A stretch of DNA of 64,000 nucleotides from Geothrix rubra (lineage in GTDB: Bacteria > Acidobacteriota > Holophagae > Holophagales > Holophagaceae): assembly GCF_030268065.1 (NCBI RefSeq), contig NZ_BSDD01000002.1:310001-374000 (forward strand), in the 5' to 3' direction. This document shows, piece after piece, positions 1 to 12,416 of the stretch. The stretch's first letter is position 1. Each line of letters opens with the position of its first letter. The position numbers and the translations under genes are program-made. Below the pieces are notes generated by a model, which was not told the origin of the DNA, did not search any database, and saw only the letters and a program-made list of their open reading frames with translations.

Positions 1-426
1 CGTCACCAGCAGCCGCGTGCCCCTCACCGGATCGAGGCGCGCCGAGCAGAGGGGCGCATCGAAGCGGTAGTGCCGCCACTCCAGGCCCCGCCAGAGCACC
101 ACCTCGCTGACACCCTTCGGGCCGTTCAGGGCCAGGCCCTGGTCCGCCAGGTAGGGCGAGGCGGGTTCCCAGGGCGTGCCGAAACCGCCGGCGTAGGGCC
201 AGGGTTCCGCCTGGTCGGGGTCCACCGTGCCCTGGAAGCGCGGGGCCCAGCCGTCCTCCAGCTGGAAGTCCGTCACGGGATCGTAGGCGCCCAGGCTCAT
301 CACCACCGGGGCCTCCGCGGCGGTCACGCCACCGGAGGTGACGGGGCGCGGCGCCTGCACCACCGCGAAGAGCAGCAGCATGGCGGCGATGAAGAGGGTA
401 GCGATGATGTACTTTTGAGGGATCAC
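1..426 (-). CDS. Partial secreted or membrane-anchored protein, C-terminus outside window
   Basis: The reading frame stays open from a GTG at 426 to the window edge, giving 142 codons. An in-frame stop at 451-453 lies just upstream, so this GTG is the only early start. Residues about 5-21 form one hydrophobic segment that could be a signal anchor or signal peptide. The rest is a soluble stretch rich in Trp, Tyr and Pro. A W-R-x-Y-R-F-D segment followed by L-D-P recalls the C-terminal part of some M1-peptidase-like membrane proteins, but the resemblance is weak and I assign no function. There is no good Shine-Dalgarno sequence. The gene is divergent from the CYTH gene, and the 70 bp between them must hold both promoters. 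Confidence 0.6.
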   Translation of the reverse strand, partial: MIPQKYIIATLFIAAMLLLFAVVQAPRPVTSGGVTAAEAPVVMSLGAYDPVTDFQLEDGWAPRFQGTVDPDQAEPWPYAGGFGTPWEPASPYLADQGLALNGPKGVSEVVLWRGLEWRHYRFDAPLCSARLDPVRGTRLLVT

Positions 427-496
427 GGGGCGCGCCGGGTCGTTCCACCATCATGCCCCCATCCGCCCCGGCCGTTCATTCCGAGGAGTGCCCGCC

Positions 497-1036
497 ATGA
501 CCTCGCCCTCCCCACTGGAGACGGAGCTGAAGCTGCGGATCCCCGCCACGGCCCCCTACCGGCCGCTGCTGATTGCCCTGGGCTTCCGGGAGACGGTGCC
601 CGCCCAGCCCGAATCCAGCGTCCTCTGGGATCGACGCGGGGAACTGCGGGCCGCCGGCTCGGCCCTTCGCCTCCGCCGCTACGCGGGCCGGACGCGACTC
701 ACCTGGAAGGGCCCCAAGGTCCCCGATGCGCTGCTGAAGATCCGTCCGGAGCTCGAGACCGGCGTGGAGGATGGCGAGGCCCTGGAGGGCATCCTCCGCG
801 CACTGGGCCTTGAACCGGTGATGGTCCTGGAGAAGGTGCGCGCCGTCTGGTCCCGCGACGAGCTGGTGGCCTGCCTCGACGAGACGCCCTTCGGCTGCTA
901 CCTGGAGCTGGAGGGCGATCCCCAGGCCATCCGGAGCGCCATGGAGGGCCTGGGCCTGGCCCCGGATCGGGCCGAGCCCCGGAGCTACCCGGAGCTGTAC
1001 CAGAGCCAGGGGCTCGGCACTATTCGGCCTCGCTGA
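497..1036 (+). CDS. CYTH-domain protein (class IV adenylate cyclase / triphosphatase superfamily)
   Basis: The protein has 179 residues. Its N-terminus carries the ExExK hallmark (ETELKLRIP), which coordinates the metal and triphosphate in the CYTH tunnel fold. Alternating charged strands follow (RLRRYAGRTRLTWKGP, LEKVRAVW, CYLELEG), as in the family. Members hydrolyse or cyclise triphosphates: inorganic triphosphate, thiamine triphosphate or ATP. The substrate cannot be told from sequence. ATG 497 is chosen over GTG 488 because GAGGAG at 483-488 lies about 8 bp upstream of it. The 3' end overlaps the convergent hydrolase gene by 17 bp. Confidence 0.85.
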   Translation: MTSPSPLETELKLRIPATAPYRPLLIALGFRETVPAQPESSVLWDRRGELRAAGSALRLRRYAGRTRLTWKGPKVPDALLKIRPELETGVEDGEALEGILRALGLEPVMVLEKVRAVWSRDELVACLDETPFGCYLELEGDPQAIRSAMEGLGLAPDRAEPRSYPELYQSQGLGTIRPR

Positions 1037-2462
1037 AGACGAGGTCCCGCTCCTTCCCGCCCGGCCAGGTGAGGACCAGGGTGCGGTTCAGGATGGAGGG
1101 TTCGGTCCGTCCCGCCCCGGCCTTCAGGGCCGCGACGGGCGGCGTGGTGCGGACCGTGTGGACCGCCACGGTGAGGCCCGCCGCCGCGGCGGCCAGGGGC
1201 AGGGCCCGCCCCCGGGCGAGGCCCCGGGCTTCGGCGAGGGCCACCGGTGCGCTGCGGTCCCCGGGGAAGGCGGCCGTGAGGAAGTAGGCATCCTCGCCCT
1301 GGGCGCTGAGCTGCATGCGCCACAGGCCCGGCTCGGGATGGGCCACGGAAAGGGTGCTCCCGACCGCGCCGGGGAAGGCCTCATCGCCAGTCCCCTCCTC
1401 GCCGGGGGCGTCCGGGCGCAGCCGCCCCGGGCGTCCGCCCAGGGGCCGCGAGAAGGCGTGGAGCCGCCCCGAGGGCGAGATGAGGAGGGTCCGGCGGGGT
1501 GTGCCGGCCGTTTCCAGCAGCACCCTCAGGAGGGGCTGCCCAGCCTCCACGGGGAAGGTGGCCTCGGCCATGCCTCCCTCCGTGCGGCCGCCCCGGTAGA
1601 GGCGGTCCAGGGGAAGGGAGGGTTCGGGCAGCGGGGCCGCAGCCATGGCCGGGGCCGGCGCCGCCATGGGAACTGGCTGGGCAAGGCAAGCCTGGAGGGA
1701 GGGCCAGGCGTTGCTCCCCTGCTTGACCTCGGCGTGGTTCCAGCTGCGGGTGAACAGCCGGGCCTGCTGGTAGGGCAGGTCCGTGGCATCCAGGGGCACC
1801 ACCCCGTCGCTGGACCGGCCGATGGCGATCCCCCCGTACCAGTACGAGCTGAACCAGGGACCGGCCTTGGTCCCCCCGGCGGTGTAGGTGGGCACCACGC
1901 GGGAGGCGGCGAGGGCGTCGGTCTGCGCCCGGAAGGCGGCCATGTAGCCCGTCTGCAGCACCCGGTTGCCGTCGTTGCGGGAGCCCAGGAGGTCCGCCAG
2001 CCAGCCGGCCCACCAGCTCCAGGCCAGGTCCGCGAGGGGGGTGCCCCGGTGCGGCGTGCCCAGGGTGATGAGGCGCTCCACCTTCCCGGCGGCGCCGTCG
2101 TAGACCAGCGCCGTCTGGCCGTCCACCCCGCCCTTGCTGTGGCAGACCAGCACCACGCCGGCCCCCGGGAAGTGCGCCTGCACCTGGTCCACGGCCGTCG
2201 CCACCAGCGCGCCGTTGTCCCACATGGTGCGGTCCGGATACACGTCCAAGAAGGCCGTGCGGTAGCCCGCCGCCGCGGCCCTGGCCTCCATGTCGTTGCT
2301 GCCGCTCCAGGTGGAGGCATCGCTGTTCCAGCCGTGGACGAAGAGGAGGACCGGCCGGGCGCCGGAGCCCGCCGGCACCGCCCCGTAGCGCAGGTGGCCA
2401 GGCGTTCCCGCCGCAAGGGCGGAAGTCAGGCAGAGCACGGCCAGGAGCGATCGGAGTCGCAT
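1020..2462 (-). CDS. Secreted alpha/beta hydrolase, lipase-like, with C-terminal extension
   Basis: The protein has 480 residues, starting with a Sec signal peptide (MRLRSLLAVLCLTSALAAG). The hydrolase core shows FVHGWNSD (oxyanion region), the nucleophile elbow CHSKGG (variant of GxSxG), TLGTPHRGTPLAD typical of triacylglycerol lipases and PGAP1-like enzymes, a candidate acid in SSDGVVP and a candidate His in WNHAEV. The catalytic triad is therefore visible. About 200 further residues with beta-strand character follow and may be a binding domain. ATG 2462 follows GAGAGG at good spacing, and GTG 2468 is an alternative. Substrate is unknown. It overlaps the CYTH gene tail to tail. Confidence 0.8.
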   Translation of the reverse strand: MRLRSLLAVLCLTSALAAGTPGHLRYGAVPAGSGARPVLLFVHGWNSDASTWSGSNDMEARAAAAGYRTAFLDVYPDRTMWDNGALVATAVDQVQAHFPGAGVVLVCHSKGGVDGQTALVYDGAAGKVERLITLGTPHRGTPLADLAWSWWAGWLADLLGSRNDGNRVLQTGYMAAFRAQTDALAASRVVPTYTAGGTKAGPWFSSYWYGGIAIGRSSDGVVPLDATDLPYQQARLFTRSWNHAEVKQGSNAWPSLQACLAQPVPMAAPAPAMAAAPLPEPSLPLDRLYRGGRTEGGMAEATFPVEAGQPLLRVLLETAGTPRRTLLISPSGRLHAFSRPLGGRPGRLRPDAPGEEGTGDEAFPGAVGSTLSVAHPEPGLWRMQLSAQGEDAYFLTAAFPGDRSAPVALAEARGLARGRALPLAAAAAGLTVAVHTVRTTPPVAALKAGAGRTEPSILNRTLVLTWPGGKERDLVFSEAE

Positions 2463-2619
2463 GGGCACCTCTCGTGGAAGCAGCGGGGGAATCAGCCCAG
2501 AAGCATCCGCGGCCGGGCGGCATCCCGCAAGGGGGTCGCCGGTTAATTGATGTTAAGGACGTCCGGCCCGCGCGGCATGATGGGAGAGCCCCGCCCCACC
2601 CTCCCGCAAGGGGGATCCC

Positions 2620-3045
2620 ATGCTTCGCGGACGCCGGTCCATCCCGTTCCTCCTGCTGGCCCTGGCCGCCTGCGGCCGCAAGGCCCCGGAGGACCAGGTG
2701 CGGGCCGCGTTCGAGGCCTGCCGCACCGCGGTGGAGGCCGGGGATGCGGCCCGCGCCGCGGCCCCCCTGGACGCGGACTTCCGGGGCCCGGAGGGCATGG
2801 ACCGCGCCACGGCGCGGCTCTTCCTCGCGGGCCTGCTGCGAAGGGAGCGGGTCGGCGTCACCGTGATCCGCAACCAGCTCCGCCGGGACGGCCCGGACAT
2901 CCTGCAGGAAGTGGACCTGGTCCTCACGGGACGAGGCGGCGGCCTGCTGCCCGAGGAGGCCTCCCGCCGCAGCTTCCTCCTGCGCTGGCGGCAGCGCGGC
3001 GGGGACTGGAAGCTGGCGGAGCTCCAGTCCCCCGAGGGCCCCTGA
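2620..3045 (+). CDS. Small lipoprotein, NTF2/SnoaL-like fold suspected
   Basis: The protein has 141 residues. The N-terminus MLRGRRSIPFLLLALAACG carries a lipobox (LAAC), so it should be lipid-anchored in the envelope. The body begins with DQVRAAFEACRTAVEAGDAARAAAPLD, the helical start seen in NTF2-like or SnoaL-like proteins, and ends with RWRQRGGDWKLAELQ, which matches the last strand of that fold. No catalytic residues are evident. A purine-rich AAGGGGG lies 7-8 bp before ATG. It sits between convergent or divergent neighbours and is probably monocistronic. Function is unknown. Confidence 0.75.
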   Translation: MLRGRRSIPFLLLALAACGRKAPEDQVRAAFEACRTAVEAGDAARAAAPLDADFRGPEGMDRATARLFLAGLLRRERVGVTVIRNQLRRDGPDILQEVDLVLTGRGGGLLPEEASRRSFLLRWRQRGGDWKLAELQSPEGP

Positions 3046-3070
3046 GCCCGGAGGACCGCCCCCCGCCCGG

Positions 3071-4480
3071 TCAGCCTCCCAGGTAGTCCAGGAACTCGGA
3101 ATGCTGCTCCACGGGCAGGCGCCCGGCCCGCGCCTCTTCGTCCACCATCTGGCGACACCGGGGCAGCCCGAGGAGGTCATCGCCCGGGATGCCCCGCTGG
3201 CGCGCTCCCCGGAGGACCTGCATCAGCGCGTCGAACCGTCCCAGGCGGTAGAGGGTCACGAGGAGCATGGCATGGGTGCGGGCATTGGCCGGGTCCAGGT
3301 CCAGCGCCTGCATGAGCTGGAGCCGGGTGGTCTCCAGCACGTCCCGCCGCACCTCCGTGGCAGCCCGCTGGGCTGCGGCGGAGGCCGAGAGCCCGGAACC
3401 GGTGCCCCGCTCCGAGGTGAAGGGATCCCGCACGAAATCGGGCTTCGGCACGAAGGCCCGGGGCGCGGTGGAGGGCCTGGGCTGCAGGAGCGGCCTGGCC
3501 GTGGGCTTGGCTGCGGGCTTGGCGCCGGGAGCGGGCCGGGGAATGCCCCTGGGCGGCGTGGGCGGTGCCTGGCTGGGGCCTGAAAGCAGGGGCTCCAGGG
3601 ACGGCTCCGATCCGCGCTTGAGCTTGATGGCCATCGTGGGCCGCTCACGGTCCCAGCGCCAGCCGGCCTCCCGTGCGCAGCGCAGTACTGCCGCCAGGTC
3701 TTCCGCCGTCTGGAACCGGTTGGCCGGATCCTTCGCCAGGGCGTGGGCGAGGACGCCCTGGATGTCGCGGCTGATGCCCATGAAGGCCGTGGGCGGCAGC
3801 GGCGCGGGCGACTCGTGCAGGAGCCGGTAGATCACGGAGCCGGGGCTGGGACCGTCGAAGGGGGGCACGCCGGCCAGGGCCTCGTAGAGGATCACGCCCA
3901 CGGCGAAGAGGTCGCTGCGGGCGTCCGGACGGCCGCTCTGGAGGTATTCCGGCGCCATGTAGTTCACCGTGCCGAAGACCGTGCCCTCGTCCGTGGTGTC
4001 GGAGTTGAACACCTTGGCCACGCCGAAATCCAGGATCTTCGCCTGGAGGTGCTGGCCGTCCCAGACCACGCGGATGTTGGAGGGCTTGATGTCCCGATGG
4101 AGCACCTGGTGCCGGTGGGCCACGGCGAGGCCATCGCAGACCTGGGCCAGCACCTCGAGCACATCCCTCGGGGTGAGCGTGCCCGTGTGCAGGAGCGTGC
4201 CCAGCTCCTCGCCCTTCACCAGCTCCATGGCCAGGTAGAGGACACCCTGTTCCTCGCCCATCTCGTGGACGGTGACGATGTTCGGATGATTGAGCAGGCC
4301 CGCCGCCCGGGCCTCCATGGCGAAGCGTTCCCGGGCCTCCGGCCCCAGGCTGGCCGAGGCCTGGATGACCTTGATGGCCACTTCCCTGCCGAGGATCGGG
4401 TCGCGGCCCACATAGACCTCGCCCATGCTGCCCTGGGCGAGGAGGCGGACGATCTCGAACTTGCCAAGTCGCGTCAGCAC
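3071..4480 (-). CDS. Hanks-type serine/threonine protein kinase
   Basis: The protein has 469 residues. The kinase domain occupies about residues 7-270: glycine loop AQGSMGEVYVG, VAIK with catalytic Lys37, HRDIKPSN (128-135, Asp130), DFG (151-153), APE (176-178) and an intact activation segment. A Pro/Lys-rich linker (about 280-365) follows, then a helical C-terminal region (about 370-469) resembling TPR-type repeats. There is no transmembrane segment and no PASTA domain, so it is a cytoplasmic kinase. It starts at GTG 4480. The gene is 94 bp downstream of ligA on the same strand. Substrates are unknown. Confidence 0.92.
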   Translation of the reverse strand: MLTRLGKFEIVRLLAQGSMGEVYVGRDPILGREVAIKVIQASASLGPEARERFAMEARAAGLLNHPNIVTVHEMGEEQGVLYLAMELVKGEELGTLLHTGTLTPRDVLEVLAQVCDGLAVAHRHQVLHRDIKPSNIRVVWDGQHLQAKILDFGVAKVFNSDTTDEGTVFGTVNYMAPEYLQSGRPDARSDLFAVGVILYEALAGVPPFDGPSPGSVIYRLLHESPAPLPPTAFMGISRDIQGVLAHALAKDPANRFQTAEDLAAVLRCAREAGWRWDRERPTMAIKLKRGSEPSLEPLLSGPSQAPPTPPRGIPRPAPGAKPAAKPTARPLLQPRPSTAPRAFVPKPDFVRDPFTSERGTGSGLSASAAAQRAATEVRRDVLETTRLQLMQALDLDPANARTHAMLLVTLYRLGRFDALMQVLRGARQRGIPGDDLLGLPRCRQMVDEEARAGRLPVEQHSEFLDYLGG

Positions 4481-4574
4481 GGGCGGATCTCAGGAGAAGG
4501 GCTGGAGGGGCATGGTGGCATGATGATCGGCCCTGGTCCTGGGGGCGTCCAGGTTTTTTCGGATCCCGGCGGCA

Positions 4575-7671
<3,097 letters not shown>

Positions 7672-7675
<4 letters not shown>

Positions 7676-9570
7676 GGCGCCTCCGGGGACTGCTGTGGCT
7701 GCTCCGGGCTGAAGGGGTCCACCAGCCGGCCGCGGGGCGGCGGCAGGGGATTGGAGAACCGGTCCACGCACCAGTACTTCACGACCTTGGCCGCGATGGG
7801 GGCGGCCGCGGTGGACCCGAAGCCCGCATTCTCCACCACCACCGCGAAGGCGATCTGGGGGCGATCGCGGGGAGCGTAGCCCGCGAAGAGGGCGTGATCC
7901 TTCAGGTGCTTGGCCTGCCGGGCGTAGTGGGCCTTGTCCACGAAGGTGGCCACCTGGGCCGTGCCGGTCTTGCCCGCGAAGGGGATCTCCTTGGCGATCT
8001 CCAACACGAAGGGGTTGGCGGCGGCCGTTCCACTCCGGACCACCTCGGAGAGCCCCTCGTCCAGCACGCTCCAGAGCTTCGGATCGAGCGGCGCGTCCCT
8101 GGCGATGGGCGGAGGCGCGGGTTCCAGGGCATTGGTCTGGTCATCCCGGAGGCCCAGGAACAGGTGCGGGGTCAGCAGGCGCCCCTTCGTGGCCAGCAGG
8201 GCGTAGAAGCGGGCCAGGGCGATGGGGGTGATCCCCACGGCCCCCTGGCCGATGCCGACGCTGATGGTCTCGCCGGCGTACCACTTGGGGTCCCGCGGCA
8301 CGGCCTTCCGCTTCCACTCCCGGCTGGGGATCCGCGGGGCCTTCTCCCGGGGCAGGTCGATGCCGGTGGGCACGGTGAGGCCGTACTTCGCCGCCGTGGC
8401 GTAGATGTCATCGATGTCGAGGCGCGAGGCCACCTCGTAGAAGTACACGTCGCAGCTCTGGGCGATGGCCTGCACCAGGTTGAGCGCCCCGTGCCCGGTG
8501 GGCTTGTCGCAGCGGAAGTCGCGGCCGTAGAAGTTCTTCTTGCCGGAGCAGTAGATCACCGTCTGGGGCGTGATGACGCCCTTCTCCAGGCCCGCCAGGG
8601 CGATGAGCAGCTTGAAGGTGGAGCCCGGGGCGTAGATGCCCTGGGTGGCCCGGTTGATCATGGGCCGCGCGGGATTGCGCAGGTAGCGGTCCACCATCTC
8701 CTGGCTCAGGCGGTTCAGGAAGAGGTTGGGATCGTACGAGGGGCTGGAGTACATCGCCAGCACCCCGCCGTCACGGAGATCCAGCACCACCGCCGCGCCG
8801 GCCTCCTCGCCGAAGGCGTCCTGGAGCACCTTCTGGAGCCCGGCATCAAGGGTGAGGAACACCGTGTGGCCCGGCACCGCATCCACCTGGCCGAAGCTGG
8901 CCACCTCCTGGCCCAGCTGGTCCACGAGGATGCGCTTCTGGCCGTCCACGCCCTTCAGCCGGTCGTTGCCGCTGGCCTCGAAGCCGTCCTTCCCGATGGT
9001 CTCGCCCAGGTGGTAGAGGCCGGGCTTGGCCTTCATGAGGTCGTCGTCCACCTCCCCGACGTAGCCCAGGACGTGGCCGGCCAGCTCGTCGCCCAGGTAC
9101 ACCCGGCGGGGCGCCACCTCCATGCTGAGGAAGGGGAACCGCGACCGGACCCGCTCCGCCACGGCGATGTCGGCCTCGTCCATGTTCTCCTTCAGCACCA
9201 GGGGACTGCCCTTCCCCGCGGCCCGGTAGGCCTGGATCTTCCGGGCCAGGGCCGCCGGATCCATCTGGAGCGCCTGGGCCAGCGCCTCCACCACGTCGGG
9301 CTTCGTCGGCAGGTCCTCCCGCTGGATGACCAGGTGCAGGGCCCGGCGGTTGTCCACCAGCCGGTAGCCGTTCCGGTCGAGGATGAGCCCCCGCGGCGCC
9401 GGGATGGGTCGCACCTTCACGGCCTGCTGCAGGGCCAGCTGCTTGAATTCGCCATGGCGCACGATCTGCAGCCAGGCGTAGATGGAGCCCAGCACGAGCA
9501 CCAGGCCCCAGGCCAGGGCGCGGAAGACGCCAAGCCGGCGCTGGAGCAGGACGCGCTGCCGGGGTTCCAT
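7672..9570 (-). CDS. mrdA: Penicillin-binding protein 2, elongasome transpeptidase
   Basis: The protein has 632 residues: a short cytoplasmic N-terminus, one transmembrane anchor (about 15-33), a PBP dimerisation domain beginning at PAPRGLILDRNGYRLVDN, and a transpeptidase domain. The active-site motifs are complete: GSTFK (SxxK), SCD (SxN position, variant), and KTGT in FAGKTGTAQ. The tail after VVKYWCVDRF is Pro-rich and short. PBP2 crosslinks the lateral wall in complex with RodA, encoded just downstream. The start lies 1 bp after the mreD stop. Confidence 0.96.
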
Positions 9571-9571
9571 C

Positions 9572-10060
9572 TCAGGGCCTGCGTCCGGCGGTGTCCCCGT
9601 AGAGGAGGCGCCAGAGGGCCCAGCCCCACAGGGGGAGGCTCAGCAGCGCCCAGCCCCAGCCGCTGCCCCAGGGGTGCGGCCCGGCCGCCAGCCGGACGGC
9701 GCCGTGGACCAGCAGGGTGTGGAGGAGGAGCAGGGCCGCCAGCCGCGCCAGCCAGCCCTTCAGGTGCTCCAGGGGCCAGCGGCCGGCCATCCAGACCGCC
9801 AGGAGGGCCACGGTCATGTCCGCCCAGGGGGTGCCGCCCAGGTGGGGGTAGAGCCGGGCCGCCCCCTCCAGGGCCCATCCGCCCGCCGCGGCCCAGAGCG
9901 CGGCCCGCAGCGGGGCCCCCGCCCGGGGCGCCAGCGCCAGCACGAGCATCACGTGGAAGACGGCCTGGAGGCGCGGGAAGGGGGCGCAGAGGAAGACCAG
10001 GCCCAGGGCCGCGGCCGCGAGCAGGTCCTGGCGGGAGGACTGGGCCACGGGCCGGCTCAT
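9572..10060 (-). CDS. mreD: Rod shape-determining protein MreD
   Basis: The protein has 162 residues and is mostly hydrophobic, with about five transmembrane helices (for example LLAAAALGLVFLCAPF, VFHVMLVLALAPRAG, LLLLHTLLVHGAV). MreD sequences diverge widely, so the assignment rests on size, hydropathy and position between mreC and mrdA. ATG 10060 overlaps the mreC stop by 4 bp (ATGA). It is expected to help anchor the MreBCD-RodA-PBP2 complex in the inner membrane. Confidence 0.88.
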   Translation of the reverse strand: MSRPVAQSSRQDLLAAAALGLVFLCAPFPRLQAVFHVMLVLALAPRAGAPLRAALWAAAGGWALEGAARLYPHLGGTPWADMTVALLAVWMAGRWPLEHLKGWLARLAALLLLHTLLVHGAVRLAAGPHPWGSGWGWALLSLPLWGWALWRLLYGDTAGRRP

Positions 10061-10947
10061 GGCGCCCCCCGCTTCCGGGCCGCCGGGCGCTGCTCCGGCG
10101 CCACGAAGGGCTCCTGCACCTCCAGCGGCGGCTGGGGCGGCAGGAGCAGCACGAGACGGACACGGTCCAGGGGCGCCGCGAGCTGAACCGTCACGCGGAG
10201 CTCCAGGTCCCCCTTGACCACCTCGGTCACGTAGCCCACCAGCAGGCCCCGGGGGAACACCCGGTCGAGCCCGGACGTGAACACCGCCTCGCCCACCTGC
10301 ACCACCTCCTGGTTGCTGAGGTAGCGGATGGCGGCCCGGCCCGAGCCCAGCCCCTGGAGCACGCCGGTCGCCCGGCTGCGGGCCAGCATCACCGCCAGCG
10401 AGGCGTTGGGGGCATCCGCCGGCAGGACCTTCGCCTGGGTCGGGCCCACGGACCAGATCCGGCCCACCACCCCCTCGGGGATGATCACGCCCTGGTCAGG
10501 CACCAGGCCGTGGTCCCGGCCCTCGTCGAGGATCAGGCCCCCGAAAGCCTCCGGGCGTGTGGTGAAGATCACCCGCGCCCCCTCCAGGGCCAGGGGGATC
10601 TGCTTCCGGAGCCCCAGCAGGCGCACGGCCTCCTCGGCCTCCGACACCCGGGGCGCCGCCTGGGCGGCCGCCACCTCCAGGCCCGCCACCTGCGCGCGGA
10701 GCCGGGCGTTCTCCGCCTGGATCTCGGCGTAGGCGCGGCCCTGCTCCCGGCGCCGGGCCCGCCAGTCCTCCCAGCGGGAGGCCAGCCGATCCGCGGGCCG
10801 GGCCAGGAACCCCGCGGTCCGGGTCCACACCTGGCCGGGATGCTGGCCGACCAGGACCCACGCCCCGTGGCCCGCCCACAGGAGGATCAGGGCGTAGCGC
10901 CGCCGCCCCGCAGGATTCCATCCCCAGTTGGAGGCGCGGGGATGCAT
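10057..10947 (-). CDS. mreC: Rod shape-determining protein MreC
   Basis: The protein has 296 residues. There is one N-terminal transmembrane helix (YALILLWAGHGAWVLVG), then a coiled coil (about 60-95, EIQAENARLRAQVAGLEV), then the periplasmic beta-domain pair with typical segments GRIWSVGPTQAKVLPADAP, ARSRATGVLQGLGSG and VFTSGLDRVFPRGLLVGYV. MreC links MreB to PBP2 in the periplasm. The C-terminal Pro/Arg-rich tail after LLLPPQPPLEVQ is probably disordered. The start is 9 bp after the mreB stop, within one operon. Confidence 0.95.
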   Translation of the reverse strand: MHPRASNWGWNPAGRRRYALILLWAGHGAWVLVGQHPGQVWTRTAGFLARPADRLASRWEDWRARRREQGRAYAEIQAENARLRAQVAGLEVAAAQAAPRVSEAEEAVRLLGLRKQIPLALEGARVIFTTRPEAFGGLILDEGRDHGLVPDQGVIIPEGVVGRIWSVGPTQAKVLPADAPNASLAVMLARSRATGVLQGLGSGRAAIRYLSNQEVVQVGEAVFTSGLDRVFPRGLLVGYVTEVVKGDLELRVTVQLAAPLDRVRLVLLLPPQPPLEVQEPFVAPEQRPAARKRGAP

Positions 10948-10956
10948 CTCGGGCGG

Positions 10957-12000
10957 CTAGTCGAGGATCTGGATGCGGCGCAGGAGCGGGATGTTCTCCA
11001 GCAGCAGCGCCGTGCCCCGCACCACCGCGGTCTGGGGGTCCTCGGCGCGGAACACGGGAAGATGGGTCTCCTTGCGGAGCCGCTCGTCGAGGCCCTGGAT
11101 CAGGGAGCCGCCGCCGGTGAGGCAGATGCCGCGGTCGATGAGGTCGGCCGCCAGCTGGGGCGGGGTCTCGTTGAGGGCCTTGCGGACCAGGTCGATGACC
11201 GCGTTGATGGGCTCCGCCAGGGCCTCGCGGATCTCCGCGTCGTTGAGCGTGAGGGTCTTCGGCAGCCCCTCGAACTGGTCCCGTCCGCTGACTTCCATGG
11301 TCCGCGAGAACTCCGAGGGGAAGGCCGAACCCAGGGTCCACTTCACCTCTTCGGACGAGGACTCGGAGATGAGGACGTTGTACTTCTCGCGGATGTACTT
11401 GATGATGGCCTCGTCCATCTCGTCGCCCGCGATGAGGATGGAGTCCGAGAAGACCTTGCCGTTGTAGCTGATCACCGCCACGTCGGTGGTGCCGCCACCG
11501 ATATCGACGATCATGCAGCCCCGCTTCTCGTTGATGGCCAGCCCCGCGCCGATGGCGGCGACCATGGTCTGGTCCACCAGGAACACCTCGCCGGCCTTGG
11601 CGTCGTAGCAGCACTGCCGCACGGCGCGCCGGGCCACCTGGTGGGCCCGGGGGGGCACGCTCACGACGATGCGGGTGCGGGCGATGCCGCGGTTCGGGCG
11701 GGCCTTGGTGATGAACTGGGCCAGCATCTTCTCCGCGGCGTCCACCTCGAAGATCATGCCGTCCTTCATGGGCCGGATGGTGCGCACGCCCTGGGGCGTC
11801 CGGCCCAGCAGCTGCTTGGCCTCGTCGCCCACGGCCTCCACCTCGTGGGTGGTGGTGTTCACGGCCACGATGGAGGGCTCGTAGATCACGATCCGGCCCG
11901 CCTGTTTCGTATGGACCAGGGTCGAGGCCGTGCCGAGATCGATGGCGAGGTCCGCATTGAAGAGATTGGACCAGAACTGGCTGGAAAAAATACTGGCCAC
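10957..12000 (-). CDS. mreB: Actin-like cell-shape protein MreB
   Basis: The protein has 347 residues, full length. The actin-fold phosphate loops are visible: DLAIDLGTASTLVH near the N-terminus, and MIVDIGGGTTDVAVIS. ICLTGGGSLIQGLDE is the adenosine loop, and PMKDGMIFEVDAAEKML matches the family. It polymerises under the inner membrane and directs wall synthesis. Translation starts at GTG 12000 with purine-rich GGGAG 6 bp upstream and a perfect AGGAGGT further away. It heads the rod-shape operon, with the glutaredoxin-like gene 68 bp upstream on the same strand. Confidence 0.97.
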   Translation of the reverse strand: MASIFSSQFWSNLFNADLAIDLGTASTLVHTKQAGRIVIYEPSIVAVNTTTHEVEAVGDEAKQLLGRTPQGVRTIRPMKDGMIFEVDAAEKMLAQFITKARPNRGIARTRIVVSVPPRAHQVARRAVRQCCYDAKAGEVFLVDQTMVAAIGAGLAINEKRGCMIVDIGGGTTDVAVISYNGKVFSDSILIAGDEMDEAIIKYIREKYNVLISESSSEEVKWTLGSAFPSEFSRTMEVSGRDQFEGLPKTLTLNDAEIREALAEPINAVIDLVRKALNETPPQLAADLIDRGICLTGGGSLIQGLDERLRKETHLPVFRAEDPQTAVVRGTALLLENIPLLRRIQILD

Positions 12001-12068
12001 GGCGTGCTCCCGGAGAACCTCCTAGGGTGCCACGAACGGCCCCCCGGAACCATCCAACCGGCCAGAAC

Positions 12069-12362
12069 CTACTTCGCCGCCTCCAGCAGCTCCCGCACCA
12101 GCAGGTCCCCGTCCAGGCGCTGGGGCAGCTCCTTGTGGTAGCCGCGGACCCAGCGCCCCCCGTTCACCTTCACGAAGGGGATGGCCCGCTTGCCCGTCTC
12201 CCGCTCCAGGGTCTCGGCGGCCCCCGGGACGCGCTCGATGTCCACCTTGCGGTAGGCCACCCGATGCTCCGCCAGCCAGGCCTCGAGGCGGCGGCAGTCC
12301 GGACACCAGGCGGCGCTGTAGACCTCCAGATCCAGGGCGGCCAGGTCTTCGATTCGGTTCAT
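12069..12362 (-). CDS. Glutaredoxin-family protein
   Basis: The protein has 97 residues with a thioredoxin-like fold. The active-site motif is CPDC within YSAAWCPDCRRLEAWL. The cis-proline region is KRAIPFVKVNGG, and WVRGYHKELPQRL replaces the usual GGxDD segment. CPDC differs from the dithiol glutaredoxin CPYC, so glutathione use is not assured. GGAGGA lies 5 bp before ATG. It is divergent from the lipoprotein gene with 54 bp between starts and is probably co-transcribed into mreB. Confidence 0.88.
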   Translation of the reverse strand: MNRIEDLAALDLEVYSAAWCPDCRRLEAWLAEHRVAYRKVDIERVPGAAETLERETGKRAIPFVKVNGGRWVRGYHKELPQRLDGDLLVRELLEAAK

Positions 12363-12416
12363 GGAATCCTCCCGGACCTGTCATTCTGGACCCTTCTGTC
12401 TTCCGTGGGGGAGTTC

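Noticed and set aside
1158-2546. Long plus-strand frame opposite the hydrolase gene
   Set aside because: It is the antisense shadow of a gene with signal peptide and catalytic motifs, and its product is Gly/Arg/His-rich without domains.
7894-12141. 1415-codon plus-strand frame opposite mrdA-mreB
   Set aside because: It is an antisense frame kept open by high GC. The product has no domain, and the minus strand holds well-known genes.
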